Program-made: the position numbers and the translations under genes
Assembly (NCBI GenBank): GCA_023430885.1
Contig: JAEYYH010000026.1
Coordinates: 62,001 to 126,000, forward strand
Direction of reading: 5' to 3'
DNA: 64,000 nt
DNA from: Bacillota bacterium
GTDB taxonomy: Bacteria; Bacillota_I; Bacilli_A; RF39; UBA660
Shown here: positions 8,480-17,918 of the stretch, in pieces
How positions within the stretch are numbered: the stretch's first letter is position 1
Layout: each line of letters opens with the position of its first letter
Notes under the pieces: model-generated
What the model saw: the letters and a program-made list of their open reading frames with translations, nothing else
The model's database searches: none
What the model was told of the DNA's origin: nothing

Positions 8480-9949
8480 ATGAAAAAAATGAGGGAAAAA
8501 TACAATTTATTTACAGCAATAGTTATTTGTTTTTTAGTTTATGTAGTACTTAGTTGGTTTGTTCCAACTGGAGCGGTAACAAGTAGTGCATATGCTGGTG
8601 CTGGTACAAATCCAGTAGGATTATTTGGACTAGTATATTATCCTGGTATTACAGTTGGAACATTTGCTCAATTTGGTCTAATTATTTTAGCAATTGGAGC
8701 GTTCTATGGTGTAATGAATAAAACTGGTGTTTATGGAACATTAGTTAATAAAACAGTAAACAAATTTAAAGGAAAAGAAAAAACCTTTATAACAGTTACA
8801 GTAGCTTTATTAATTATTATAAGCTCACTAATGGGTCTTCCATATGCTATGTTAATAGTAGTACCTTTTATTATGGCTATTTTGTTAAAACTAGGTTACA
8901 ATAAAATAACTACAGTAGCAAGTACAGTAGGAGCAATTTTAGTTGGCCAAATAGCATCAACTTTTGGTTATACTATAGCTGGTATGTCAGCAAGTCTACT
9001 TGGTCTTAAAATAAATGAAGGTATTTGGTCAAGACTAGCATTACTAGTAATAGTAATATTCTTATTTGTTTTATTTGTAACAGGAAACAAAGAAACAAAA
9101 TTAAACCAATCAAAGAAAATAGTTAAAGACAAAAAAGCAAAGAAGGATATAGTAGAAGAAGAAATATCTGAAGACAAAGTTATTTTCTTAGAAAATGAAG
9201 TTACTTCAACAAAGAAAACTTTCTCGCTTAAACTATTATTTATTCTTACTTTAATAATTGCCTTTATTAGTATGTTCAATTGGAACACAGTTTTCAAAAT
9301 TACTTTATTTGAAGATTTTTATGAAAAAATTATGGGAATAACTGTTTCAGATTATCCAATTATGCAAAATTTATTAGGATTAACTAATCCTTTTGGATAC
9401 TGGGATTCATATGAATTAGTTGCATTATTAACAGTTTCATCTATAATAATGGGATGGGTTTATAATTTATCTTTAGTAGATGTATATGAAGGAATGAAGG
9501 CTGGGGCTAAGAGAGTTCTTAAACCTGCATGTCTTATCACAATAGCTAATATTATATTTACTTTAACACTATCATCTTCAGATGGTACTATGTTAGTATA
9601 TATTACAGAAAAACTTGGAACAATATCTGATTCATTTAATTTATTTACAACTGCATTAACAGGTATAATAGGTGGATTTTTCTATAACAACTATTATTAT
9701 TACTTTAATGCAATTGCAACAGACTTAGCAATACATGTTGATGCTAATTACTATACAATAATGACATTTGTTCTACAAAGTATATATGGATTAATGATGA
9801 TGATTCTTCCTACAAGTTTAATACTTGTAAGTGGTCTTAGCATGCTTGGTGTATCATTCAAGGAATGGATTAAATACATTTGGCGTTTCGTAGCTCAATT
9901 ATTAGTAATTATTCTTATAATAAGTGTTATCTTAGTATTAGTTGTGTAA
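8480..9949 (+). CDS. YfcC/DcuC-like polytopic transporter
   Basis: A 489-residue membrane protein with about 12 helices and one long charged cytosolic loop near residues 205-245. The sequence pattern (SWFVPTG near the start; MGLPYAMLIVVPFIMAIL; a second-half LSSSDGTMLVY) resembles the YfcC / C4-dicarboxylate / short-chain fatty acid group of the ion transporter superfamily. The substrate cannot be read from sequence; amino acids or dicarboxylates are the common candidates. GGAGGT lies upstream of the ATG, and a TATAAT sits at 8454-8459. It is a single-gene unit with its own terminator. Confidence 0.7.
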   Translation: MKKMREKYNLFTAIVICFLVYVVLSWFVPTGAVTSSAYAGAGTNPVGLFGLVYYPGITVGTFAQFGLIILAIGAFYGVMNKTGVYGTLVNKTVNKFKGKEKTFITVTVALLIIISSLMGLPYAMLIVVPFIMAILLKLGYNKITTVASTVGAILVGQIASTFGYTIAGMSASLLGLKINEGIWSRLALLVIVIFLFVLFVTGNKETKLNQSKKIVKDKKAKKDIVEEEISEDKVIFLENEVTSTKKTFSLKLLFILTLIIAFISMFNWNTVFKITLFEDFYEKIMGITVSDYPIMQNLLGLTNPFGYWDSYELVALLTVSSIIMGWVYNLSLVDVYEGMKAGAKRVLKPACLITIANIIFTLTLSSSDGTMLVYITEKLGTISDSFNLFTTALTGIIGGFFYNNYYYYFNAIATDLAIHVDANYYTIMTFVLQSIYGLMMMILPTSLILVSGLSMLGVSFKEWIKYIWRFVAQLLVIILIISVILVLVV

Positions 9950-9973
9950 AAGAGACTTTTGTCTCTTTTTTTA
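9948..9973 (+). terminator. Terminator after transporter
   Basis: AAAAGAGAC and GTCTCTTTT (9 bp) around TTTT, followed by a T run. Confidence 0.8.
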
Positions 9974-10021
9974 TTTTATTTTTTGTGGTAAAATTATAAG
10001 TGATAAGAATAGGGTGAAGTT

Positions 10022-10906
10022 ATGGAATATGCAAATATGATTTTTATTTATTTATGTGCAGGCTGGTTTGTATTATATGCAGTAGTATTAATTTATCTAT
10101 ATGTAAAAAATTTCAAACCATATAAACCACAATTTAATATGGATTTTTATACTGAATTACCTAGCGCTATTACTCCAATTGAGCTTAGTGATTTAATGTA
10201 TAAAAAAATAATGCCGGCAGCACTTTCAGCCGCAGTAATTGATCTATTTAATGAAGGCATAATCAAATTAGTAAATGATAATGGTGAAGATTATATATGT
10301 ATTGATAGAATAAATGCTAGAGATTATAGTATTGGACAAGATTATACTGTTAAATTATTAATAAATATAATTGGTGATGGTAATCGTGTTTCTGTTAATG
10401 AAATATATAAATTTTGTGATCGAAAAAAGAATTGTGATGTCTTTTTAATGGAATATAATATATGGGTTAGAATTATGCGTAAAGAAAATTTCAAACATAT
10501 TTTCTATGAAACTAAAAATCAATATGGTATGGTTAAGTTTGTAACAGTTTTAGGTTGTGCTTTATTTATTGCAAATATTGCTGGACAATTTAGAACAATA
10601 ATTGGTTACGTAACTTTAATTCCTGCAATATTCATATTGTTATATTTTACTAAAATATATAAAAGAACGAGAGAAGCAAATGAAGAATATCATAAATGGA
10701 TTGCTTTTAAACAATTTCTAGAAAATATTGAAAATTTCCAATATGCTATAGCAGATCCAGATAAATATGTTATGTATGGAACTGTGTTAGGAATAAAAGG
10801 ATTAGAGAAAAAAATAACTAATCATGCATATTTTGATCGCATAGCAGAAGCAGTTAATAGATGTGTTGTTAGAGCAATCTTAAACGGTAATAGAAAGATT
10901 TTATAA
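10022..10906 (+). CDS. DUF2207 C-terminal-domain membrane protein
   Basis: A 294-residue protein with an N-terminal helix (about 5-27), a cytosolic domain, a hairpin of two helices near 172-210 and a C-terminal region with WIAFKQFLENIENF and YVMYGTVLGIKG. That last part is typical of the C-terminal half of DUF2207 (YciQ-like) membrane proteins. The N-terminal extracellular DUF2207 domain is missing, so this is a stand-alone C-terminal version. The middle part, with AALSAAVIDLFNEGIIKL, looks like the winged-helix-like segment seen in that family. Function unknown. One base separates it from the next gene, so they are cotranscribed. Confidence 0.68.
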   Translation: MEYANMIFIYLCAGWFVLYAVVLIYLYVKNFKPYKPQFNMDFYTELPSAITPIELSDLMYKKIMPAALSAAVIDLFNEGIIKLVNDNGEDYICIDRINARDYSIGQDYTVKLLINIIGDGNRVSVNEIYKFCDRKKNCDVFLMEYNIWVRIMRKENFKHIFYETKNQYGMVKFVTVLGCALFIANIAGQFRTIIGYVTLIPAIFILLYFTKIYKRTREANEEYHKWIAFKQFLENIENFQYAIADPDKYVMYGTVLGIKGLEKKITNHAYFDRIAEAVNRCVVRAILNGNRKIL

Positions 10907-10907
10907 A

Positions 10908-11543
10908 ATGATTTACAGACTAGATAATGAAGATTACGAAGTAGAAATACTAAAAAAAGGTAATAAGAACACTTATGTAAGGGTGAAAGAAAATTTAACA
11001 ATACAAGTAACAACAAATCATTTCGCTACTAAACATGATATTAAAAATTTACTTGATCGTAATCAAGACTTCTTAAGAAAAACATTAGGAAAAAGAGAAA
11101 TAGAAAAACAAAAAGATGATGACTTTTACTTTTTGGGAAAAAAGTTTGATATCGTTGTTGTTCCAATACTAAAAGGTGTTGAGATAGACGGTAATAAGTT
11201 ATATGTCCCTGACAAATCACTATTAGACAAATGGCTAAAGAAGCAGACATTATCAATTTTTGAAGAACGTTTAAAATATAATTATAATCTTTTTGAAGAA
11301 AATATACCTTATCCTCATCTACGAATTAGAAGTATGAAAACGCGATGGGGTGTATGTAATAGAAAAAATTTAATTGTCACTATTAATAGTAAATTAATAA
11401 GGGAGAGTATTGATAAAATAGACTATGTAATAATACATGAATTATCACATTTAGTACATTTCAATCATTCAAGAGATTTTTGGGAAGTAGTAGATAAGTA
11501 CTGCCCTAAATACAAAAGAATACGTAAAGATTTAAGGGAGTAG
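10908..11543 (+). CDS. YgjP-like (DUF45) metallopeptidase domain protein
   Basis: A 211-residue protein of the YgjP/DUF45 family, related to SprT and WLM zinc metallopeptidases. The key block is RSMKTRWGVC followed by a zinc site HELSHLVHFNHSRDFW, giving HExxH plus a third histidine. Length is slightly below the family norm of about 230. A biological substrate is not known for the family. It starts one base after the DUF2207-C gene and ends seven bases before the M23 peptidase, so the three form one operon linked to the envelope. Confidence 0.85.
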   Translation: MIYRLDNEDYEVEILKKGNKNTYVRVKENLTIQVTTNHFATKHDIKNLLDRNQDFLRKTLGKREIEKQKDDDFYFLGKKFDIVVVPILKGVEIDGNKLYVPDKSLLDKWLKKQTLSIFEERLKYNYNLFEENIPYPHLRIRSMKTRWGVCNRKNLIVTINSKLIRESIDKIDYVIIHELSHLVHFNHSRDFWEVVDKYCPKYKRIRKDLRE

Positions 11544-11550
11544 GTGAATC

Positions 11551-12726
11551 ATGAAATATATAAAGAAAGTAATAAATATATTATTAATATTTGTTTTACT
11601 AGTTCCAATGTTTGTCGCACCATACGTGGTAAATGCAGCTGATAAAGACGATATGACTGTCAAGGAACTTGAAGAGGAAATTGCTAAAGAAGAAGCTGCA
11701 CTAGCAAATAATAAAAGTAATATAAAATTAACAGAAGCTGAAATAACTAAAATTCAAAATAATATAAAATTAATTTCTAAACAAATAGCTGAGAGCACTA
11801 ATGAGATTTCAAAAATAAGAGAAGAAATAATTGCACTGGAAGAAAATATAAAATCTAAAAAAGGTGAAATTGATGAGATTGTCAGATTTTTAGAAGTATC
11901 AAATGGAGAATCGGATTATCTTGAATATATGTTTGGTGCAAAAACGTTTACTGATTTTATATATAGAATGGCTATAACTGAACAATTAACTAATTATAAC
12001 GATAGATTAATTAAAGAATATAATGATATGATCGTTAGTAATAAGCAAAAACAGGTTGATTTAAATAAGGAAATAGAAAGCGCAAAAGCAAAACAAGCTG
12101 AAATTGCATCAGAATCAATGAAGCTTCAAGCCAATTTAGTAAATTTAAAATCTGATGGTGGTAGTATAGAAGAGAGTTTAAAAGAAACTAAAAGCACTTT
12201 AAATGATTTAAAATCTAAAGGCTGTAGAGATGATGAAACAGTAAGAACATGCGCAACAAGAATATATGGTGTTCCAATAAGTTCTTCTGGAATGATTAGA
12301 CCATTAAGAACAGGTATAGTAACAGCAGAATTTGGTGAACCACGTCCTGAAGGCCCACATGGTGGTATTGATATAGGCGTCCCTGTAGGAACACCAGTTT
12401 ACGCAGTTGCTGATGGTATTGTAAGTGGTGTTTGGGACTACGGTGGAACAGGTATGTCAATTCACATAATACACATCATTAATGGAGTAAGGTATACATC
12501 AGGTTATCAACATTTATCAAAATATGAAGTATATGTAGGACAAACAGTAAGAAGAGGCGACGAAATAGCTTTATCAGGTAATACTGGTTATTCATTTGGC
12601 CCTCACTTACATTTCACACTTTTATATGGATGGGCTGGACCAATTAAGGACTTCCATGATTATGGAATATGGAGTACAACATACTGGGGTATGTGGTTTA
12701 ATCCAAGAGCAATGATTAACTTTTAA
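11551..12726 (+). CDS. Secreted coiled-coil M23 peptidoglycan hydrolase (EnvC-like)
   Basis: A 391-residue exported protein. A signal peptide covers residues 1-29 (cleavage likely after VVNA), a long coiled coil covers about 34-220, and an M23 LytM domain covers about 262-385. The zinc and catalytic motifs HGGIDIG and GPHLHF are present. Such proteins either cut peptide cross-links or activate amidases at division or elongation sites, depending on whether the FtsX-type partner is there; no ftsEX is in the window. Unusual is a pair of cysteines just before the M23 domain (KGCRDDETVRTC). The amidase at 39413 could be a functional partner, but this is only inference. Confidence 0.9.
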   Translation: MKYIKKVINILLIFVLLVPMFVAPYVVNAADKDDMTVKELEEEIAKEEAALANNKSNIKLTEAEITKIQNNIKLISKQIAESTNEISKIREEIIALEENIKSKKGEIDEIVRFLEVSNGESDYLEYMFGAKTFTDFIYRMAITEQLTNYNDRLIKEYNDMIVSNKQKQVDLNKEIESAKAKQAEIASESMKLQANLVNLKSDGGSIEESLKETKSTLNDLKSKGCRDDETVRTCATRIYGVPISSSGMIRPLRTGIVTAEFGEPRPEGPHGGIDIGVPVGTPVYAVADGIVSGVWDYGGTGMSIHIIHIINGVRYTSGYQHLSKYEVYVGQTVRRGDEIALSGNTGYSFGPHLHFTLLYGWAGPIKDFHDYGIWSTTYWGMWFNPRAMINF

Positions 12727-12775
12727 ATCGACAAAATTTTATATATTAATGTGATATCATCTAGATGGTGATAAT

Positions 12776-12946
12776 ATGAAAGTTAAAGTATTTGATGAAA
12801 ATCATGAAAAAGATTTAGAAGAATCAATAAACAAATTTCTAAAAGAGTTTGATGGCGATATAGTCGACATTAAATTTCAGACAGCAATAGGTATAATGGG
12901 TGAGGAACAGATATATTGTTTTTCAGCGTTAGTAATTTATAATTAA
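12776..12946 (+). CDS. Cse60-like small sporulation protein
   Basis: A 56-codon gene starting MKVKVFDENHEKDLEES and ending EEQIYCFSALVIYN. The beginning and end match the Cse60 family, whose founding member in Bacillus subtilis is a sigma-E controlled sporulation gene of unknown biochemical role. GATGGTGAT precedes the ATG, and a possible promoter (TCGACA at 12728, 18 bases, TGATAT at 12752) lies between it and the M23 gene. A terminator follows at once, so it is a compact monocistronic unit. Together with sigK, the SpoVID-like and the YsxE-like genes it points to a spore-forming background. It is easily missed in automatic annotation because of its size. Confidence 0.82.
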   Translation: MKVKVFDENHEKDLEESINKFLKEFDGDIVDIKFQTAIGIMGEEQIYCFSALVIYN

Positions 12947-12969
12947 AAGGATTAGTAAATCCTTTTTTT
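12945..12969 (+). terminator. Terminator after cse60-like gene
   Basis: AAAGGATT and AATCCTTT around AGTA, followed by a T run. Confidence 0.78.
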
Positions 12970-13032
12970 GTTAATTTTAAAAATAATATTTAAAATAGAG
13001 ATTTTATGATAAAATATACATTGGTGATGTTT

Positions 13033-14640
13033 ATGAAGGGTAGTAATTTAAACTTATCTTTTGGACTAGAATTAATATATGAAAATGCTAACTTTCAATT
13101 AAACGATTTTGATAAAGTTGGAGTAGTTGGTGTTAATGGTGCTGGTAAAACAACTTTATTTAAAGTAATATTAAAAACTCAAGATTTAGACAGTGGTAAA
13201 ATAGACGTGATTAATAAAAGAATTGGATATCTTCCACAGGAAATAGTATTAGAAGATAAAGATATAACTGTTTTTGATTATATTATGACAGCAAGACCAA
13301 TAGAAAAACTAGAACAAGAATTAACTAAATTATATAATGATGTTGCAGTAACAACTGGTAAAGAACAAGATAAGATAATGAATAAAATTTCTAAGACTCA
13401 AGGTTTATTAGAATACTATGATTATTATAATGCAGAAAATATTATGTTGGAATTAATTAGTAATATGAATATTGACTTTGATTTATTAGATATGAAATTG
13501 TGTGATTTATCAGGTGGACAAAAGTCAAAAATAGCTTTTGCCCATCTTCTATATTCAAAACCAGAAATTCTTTTACTTGATGAACCTACTAATCACTTAG
13601 ATGTAGGTACAAGAAAGTTTATAACTAATTATTTAAAAAATTATAAGGGTATGGTTTTAATAATAAGTCATGATATAGAATTCTTAAATGATATAGTTAA
13701 TAAGACTTTGTATGTAGATAAAGCAGAAAAAAGTTTATCTGTATATAATGGTAACTATAGAGATTTTATGAAAAAGAGAACGGCTGAAAAGGAAGCTAAA
13801 GAAAAACTAATTGAAAAGCAAGAAAAAGAAATAGAAAAATTAAGAAGTACTGTTCTTTTATATAGTAACTCATCTGGTAATAGAAAAAAGATGGCTCAAA
13901 GTAGGGAAAAAGTTTTAGATAAAAAAATGGATGAATTACTAGTAAGAGATAAAACACTAAAAAAAGTAAGATTAAATATTAAACCGGATAGAGAAGGCTC
14001 TAAAATACCAGTTAAAATAAATAATATTACTTTTGGATATAATGAACATAAACTAATAAAAGATTTATCATTAAATATAACAAATAGAGAAAGATTTCTT
14101 ATTGTAGGGGAAAATGGAGTAGGTAAGTCTACTTTATTAAAACTTATTGTAGGGAAACTAAAACCTGATAGTGGTTCAATATGGTATGGTAATAAAACTG
14201 ATATTGCATATTATGCTCAGGAATTAGAATTGCTTGATTTAGATAAAACTATAATTGCTAATGTTGATAATGATACTTATACTGAAAGAGAACTTCGTAC
14301 AGTATTAGGTAACTTTTTATTCTATGGTGAAGATGTATTTAAGAAAGCTCAGGTTTTATCACCTGGTGAAAAAGCAAGGGTAGCTTTATGTAAGATTCTT
14401 TTAAAGAAAGCTAATCTTCTTATTCTTGACGAACCAACAAACCATTTAGATCCAGAAACCCAACAAATAATAGGTGAGAACTTTAAAAACTATGAGGGTA
14501 CTATTATTATGGTAAGTCATAATCCAGCTTTTACTTCTAACATTGGAATTAATAGAATTTTAATTCTTCCTAATGGAAAAATAACTAATTATTCAGATGA
14601 AAAATTAGAATATTATTATAAACTAAATACTAAGGATTAA
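13033..14640 (+). CDS. ABC-F family ATPase
   Basis: A soluble twin-ATPase of 535 residues with no membrane part. First cassette: Walker A GVNGAGKTT, signature LSGGQ, Walker B LLLDEPTNHLD. Second cassette: GENGVGKST, LSPGEKAR, LLILDEPTNHLD. A charged linker (KRTAEKEAKEK...) joins them. ABC-F proteins act on the ribosome E site as translation factors or, in some cases, as antibiotic resistance proteins; the subtype cannot be fixed by eye. The start at 13033 is preferred over 13006 because GGTGAT lies at 13023-13028 and a TATGAT-like -10 box overlaps the earlier codons. It overlaps the convergent ddl gene by 11 bases. Confidence 0.9.
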   Translation: MKGSNLNLSFGLELIYENANFQLNDFDKVGVVGVNGAGKTTLFKVILKTQDLDSGKIDVINKRIGYLPQEIVLEDKDITVFDYIMTARPIEKLEQELTKLYNDVAVTTGKEQDKIMNKISKTQGLLEYYDYYNAENIMLELISNMNIDFDLLDMKLCDLSGGQKSKIAFAHLLYSKPEILLLDEPTNHLDVGTRKFITNYLKNYKGMVLIISHDIEFLNDIVNKTLYVDKAEKSLSVYNGNYRDFMKKRTAEKEAKEKLIEKQEKEIEKLRSTVLLYSNSSGNRKKMAQSREKVLDKKMDELLVRDKTLKKVRLNIKPDREGSKIPVKINNITFGYNEHKLIKDLSLNITNRERFLIVGENGVGKSTLLKLIVGKLKPDSGSIWYGNKTDIAYYAQELELLDLDKTIIANVDNDTYTERELRTVLGNFLFYGEDVFKKAQVLSPGEKARVALCKILLKKANLLILDEPTNHLDPETQQIIGENFKNYEGTIIMVSHNPAFTSNIGINRILILPNGKITNYSDEKLEYYYKLNTKD

Positions 14641-15604
14641 TATTGTTGTTAATTAGTATTGTTATAATATCTTGATAATTATAACCATCATATTCTAATA
14701 ACTTAGGATACATACTTATATTAGTAAATCCCGGTAATGTATTAATTTCATTTAGATATATTATATTATTTTTATAGTCATAAAAGAAATCTATTCTAGC
14801 TAAGTCTTTACAGTTAAGCACAGTAAAGACTTTTTTAGATATCCTTCTAATCCTATCAGCAATATTTTGCCCAATAAAGGCTGGTATTAAAACTTTTGAA
14901 TCATTGATGATATATTTATCATCATAATCATAAAACTCTCTAGAAGGCTTTATTTGGCCAACAGTAGACACATGTATTTTATCTTTATCTTGCATAACTG
15001 CACACTCAAGTTCTAGGCCTGTAATAAATTCCTCGATAATAACATTATTATCATATTGCATAGCTAGTTTAATAGCTTCTTTTAATTCATTTTTATTATT
15101 GACTTTAGTAATTCCAATTGATGAACCTCCACTAGATGGTTTGACAATCATTGGGTACTTTAGTTTATTTTCTATATCGCTTAAACTATTGTTATATAAA
15201 ACATATTTAACTTGTTTAATCTTATATCTATTTAGTATTGTTTTAGTAATATGTTTATTCATACATATCATACTTGATATATGATTAGGTCCAACATACT
15301 TAATATCCATTAATTCAAATAGACTTACATATTTGCCATCCTCACCATCATTGCCGTGTATTATATTAAATACACAGTCAAAATTTTTTAAAAAAGTTAT
15401 GATATTTGGTACTTTTTTTAACATACTAATATTGATATCATTAAAATTATTATCAAATATGTACCAATTATTAGTTTTAGATACATAAACACTAGTTACA
15501 TTAAATATATTTTTATTGATATTATTATATATATTTTTAGCGGATTTACATGATACTTCATGCTCATAAGAACGGCCTCCAAATAGGAGTAAAACATTTT
15601 TCAA
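14630..15604 (-). CDS. ddl: D-alanine--D-alanine ligase
   Basis: Joins two D-alanines for the peptidoglycan stem peptide. The ATP-grasp motifs are clear: LLFGGRSYEHEVSCKSA at the start, HGNDGEDG, KPSSGGSSIG (ATP loop), EFITGLELECAV, and LNEINTLPGFTN (metal ligands). The loop with FYDYDDKYI carries tyrosine, as in D-Ala-D-Ala ligases, rather than the D-lactate type. I chose the TTG at 15602-15604 as start: it follows AGGTG by six bases and begins right before the conserved NVLLLFGG. An in-frame ATG 19 codons upstream would add a residue stretch not found in the family. 324 residues; single gene on the minus strand. Confidence 0.93.
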   Translation of the reverse strand: MKNVLLLFGGRSYEHEVSCKSAKNIYNNINKNIFNVTSVYVSKTNNWYIFDNNFNDINISMLKKVPNIITFLKNFDCVFNIIHGNDGEDGKYVSLFELMDIKYVGPNHISSMICMNKHITKTILNRYKIKQVKYVLYNNSLSDIENKLKYPMIVKPSSGGSSIGITKVNNKNELKEAIKLAMQYDNNVIIEEFITGLELECAVMQDKDKIHVSTVGQIKPSREFYDYDDKYIINDSKVLIPAFIGQNIADRIRRISKKVFTVLNCKDLARIDFFYDYKNNIIYLNEINTLPGFTNISMYPKLLEYDGYNYQDIITILINNNINP

Positions 15605-15655
15605 TTTAAACACCTCTGTATATTTTATGAAATAATGAAATAAAATATAATTAAG

Positions 15656-15684
15656 TTGCATATTTAATTTAAGTGTGCTATACT
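15656..15684 (+). promoter_or_regulatory. Sigma-A type promoter of zinc-ribbon gene
   Basis: TTGCAT (15656-15661), 17 bases, TATACT (15679-15684). The start codon is about 85 bases downstream, leaving a rather long leader without an obvious hairpin. Confidence 0.6.
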
Positions 15685-15773
15685 GTAAGTGGTTTATAAC
15701 TTATTTCGTTACTTCCGTTTTGAAAGTGTCCTAAATAATTATATAATCAATATTTCAAAAAGGAGGGACAGTC

Positions 15774-15968
15774 ATGGAAAAAGAACTTAAGGATATCGAA
15801 ATTACTTGCAAAGATTGTGGAGAAAAATTCTTATTCACAGTTAGAGATCAAGAATTCTATGCTGAAAAAGGTTTCACTAACCAACCAGTTAGATGCAAAG
15901 CTTGTCGTGATAAGAAAAAATCTGAACGTAATAATAACCGTAGATTTGATAATAACGACAGATACTAA
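15774..15968 (+). CDS. Small zinc-ribbon protein
   Basis: A 64-residue basic protein with two CxxC pairs (CKDCGEKF and CKACRDKKK) separated by a segment containing FYAEKGFTNQPVRC. This is the 'probable zinc-ribbon' family common in Firmicutes, in which the pairs bind one zinc. The C-terminal tail is rich in Arg, Asn and Asp (NNNRRFDNNDRY), which suggests contact with RNA or ribosomes; this is inference. A strong AAAAGGAGGG Shine-Dalgarno site, a good promoter and an immediate terminator suggest high expression as a monocistronic gene. Confidence 0.85.
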   Translation: MEKELKDIEITCKDCGEKFLFTVRDQEFYAEKGFTNQPVRCKACRDKKKSERNNNRRFDNNDRY

Positions 15969-15974
15969 CAAAAT

Positions 15975-15996
15975 GGATTCGAAAGAATCCTTTTTT
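15975..15996 (+). terminator. Terminator after zinc-ribbon gene
   Basis: GGATTC and GAATCC around GAAA, then TTTTTT. Confidence 0.85.
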
Positions 15997-16048
15997 GTTG
16001 CTAAATAAAGGAATATATAGTATAATTTAGTAGCGAGAGGGCGATAAA

Positions 16049-17104
16049 ATGATAGAAAGATTAGAAAATATTGAAAAAAAATATAATGAGCTTAATGAAG
16101 AAGTAATGAAACCCGAAACTATTTCTAATATTAAAAGAACATTAGAAATAACAAAAGAACAATCTTTATTAAGAGAAGCATATGAGGCATATCAAGAGTA
16201 TAAAAAAATATTAAATGAAATAGAAGAAGCTAAGGAACTTGTTAAAGATCCAGAACTTGGAGAATTTGCTAAAGAAGAACTTAGTGAACTTGAAACAAAA
16301 AAATCTTCTATGGAAAGTGAATTTGAAATTCTTTTACTTCCTAAAGATCCTAATGATGCTAAAAATATTATTATGGAAATAAGAGGCGCAGCAGGTGGAG
16401 ATGAAGGTAATATCTTTGCTGGCGATTTATATCGCATGTATACAAGATATGCTGAAAAACAAGGATGGAAATATGAAACACTTTCTGAAATAGAAGGCGA
16501 AGCAGGTGGATATTCTTTAATAGAGTTTTTAATTAAGGGAGATAGTGTATATTCAAAACTTAAGTATGAATCAGGAGCTCATAGAGTTCAAAGAGTGCCT
16601 GAAACAGAATCACAAGGTAGAGTACATACTTCTACAGCAACGGTTTTAGTAATGCCAGAAGCTGAGGAAGTAGATTATGAACTTGATATGAGTGAAGTTA
16701 GAATAGATATAACAAGAAGTAGTGGTTGCGGTGGTCAAGGTGTTAATACTACTGATTCAGCTGTTAGACTTACACATTTACCAACTGGAATAACAGTATA
16801 TTCTCAACAAGAAAGATCTCAAATTAAGAATAAAGAAAGAGCAATCAAGATACTTCAAACAAGACTATTTGATTTTAAAACTCAACAAAGAGAACAAGAA
16901 TTAGGTACAGAAAGAAGAAGTAAAATAGGTACAGGTGATCGTTCTGAAAAGATAAGAACATACAATTATCCTCAAAACCGTGTTACAGATCATAGAATTG
17001 GATTTACATTAAAACAATTAGATAGAGTTATGGAAGGAGAGCTTGATGAAATTATTGAGGCCCTAATAACTGAAGATCAAGCACGCAAACTTCGTGGAGA
17101 ATAA
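16049..17104 (+). CDS. prfA: Peptide chain release factor 1
   Basis: Class I release factor for UAA and UAG, 351 residues. The catalytic GGQ is at 228-230 in SSGCGGQGVN, and the codon-recognition region carries VPETESQGRVHTSTATV as in RF1. The N-terminal coiled hairpin and middle domains are complete. It overlaps prmC by 11 bases; PrmC methylates the glutamine of GGQ, so the substrate and its enzyme are made together, as in many bacteria. Confidence 0.97.
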   Translation: MIERLENIEKKYNELNEEVMKPETISNIKRTLEITKEQSLLREAYEAYQEYKKILNEIEEAKELVKDPELGEFAKEELSELETKKSSMESEFEILLLPKDPNDAKNIIMEIRGAAGGDEGNIFAGDLYRMYTRYAEKQGWKYETLSEIEGEAGGYSLIEFLIKGDSVYSKLKYESGAHRVQRVPETESQGRVHTSTATVLVMPEAEEVDYELDMSEVRIDITRSSGCGGQGVNTTDSAVRLTHLPTGITVYSQQERSQIKNKERAIKILQTRLFDFKTQQREQELGTERRSKIGTGDRSEKIRTYNYPQNRVTDHRIGFTLKQLDRVMEGELDEIIEALITEDQARKLRGE

Positions 17105-17870
17105 TTTAATTGAATATGGAGTTTCTAAACTAAGAGAAAATAATATTGATACTCAGTTGGCATATTATTTATACAAATATTTAAATAATTTAGATGTTTA
17201 TAAAGAATCAATAGATAAACTTATAAAGGGAATACCAGTTCAGTACATAGTCGGGAATGTTGATTTTTATGGACTTATATTTAATGTCAATGAAAATGTT
17301 TTAATCCCACGTTTTGAAACAGAAGAATTAGTTGAAAAATCAATTAAATATATAAATAATTTTTTTGGTAATAAAGTTGATATAGTTGATATTGGAACAG
17401 GAAGTGGATGCATTGCCATTTCACTTAAAAAACATCTGTTATGTAATATGGATGCAGTAGATATTTCAACTAAAGCTTTAGAAGTAGCAAGGGGAAATGC
17501 TAAGAAACTAAATGCTGATATAAATTTCTATAATGGTGATTTATTAACTCCTTTAAATAAAAGATATGATGTAATAATAAGCAATCCTCCATATATTTCA
17601 AAAAATGAAGAGATAATGGATTTGGTCAAAAAGAATGAGCCCAATATAGCTTTATATGCTGATAATGAAGGTCTTAAAAATTATGAAGATATCTTAAAAA
17701 ATGCTTCTAATCACTTAAATAATAAAAATATGATTATTTTTGAAATAGGGGAAACACAAGGTGTTAAAATAAAGGAAATGACACTAGATTATTTTCCTGA
17801 ATCAACTGTGAAAATTGAAAAAGATATGCAAGGAAGAGATAGATTTATATTCATTTTTAATGAATCATAA
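17094..17870 (+). CDS. prmC: Release factor glutamine methyltransferase
   Basis: Methylates the GGQ glutamine of release factors using SAM. The 258-residue protein has an N-terminal helical domain, the SAM motif VDIGTGSGCIA, the acidic motif in MDAVDIS and the substrate-binding NPPYIS. The reading frame opens with GTG at 17094 inside the end of prfA; no better start in this frame lies downstream before conserved residues, so translation is probably coupled to prfA. It ends inside its terminator hairpin. Confidence 0.95.
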   Translation: MENNLIEYGVSKLRENNIDTQLAYYLYKYLNNLDVYKESIDKLIKGIPVQYIVGNVDFYGLIFNVNENVLIPRFETEELVEKSIKYINNFFGNKVDIVDIGTGSGCIAISLKKHLLCNMDAVDISTKALEVARGNAKKLNADINFYNGDLLTPLNKRYDVIISNPPYISKNEEIMDLVKKNEPNIALYADNEGLKNYEDILKNASNHLNNKNMIIFEIGETQGVKIKEMTLDYFPESTVKIEKDMQGRDRFIFIFNES

Positions 17871-17882
17871 ATCTTTTTTTTT
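17841..17882 (+). terminator. Terminator overlapping the prmC 3' end
   Basis: A long stem: AGATTTAT-ATTCATT with AATGAAT-(C bulge)-ATAAATCT, then a T run. It contains the last codons of prmC. Confidence 0.75.
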
Positions 17883-17918
17883 GCTTTATATTATGCTATA
17901 CTTATAATAGGTGATAGT

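Noticed and set aside
15817..16008. Second plus-strand frame across the zinc-ribbon gene
   Set aside because: Overlaps the zinc-ribbon frame and its terminator; the CxxC-containing frame has the strong RBS.
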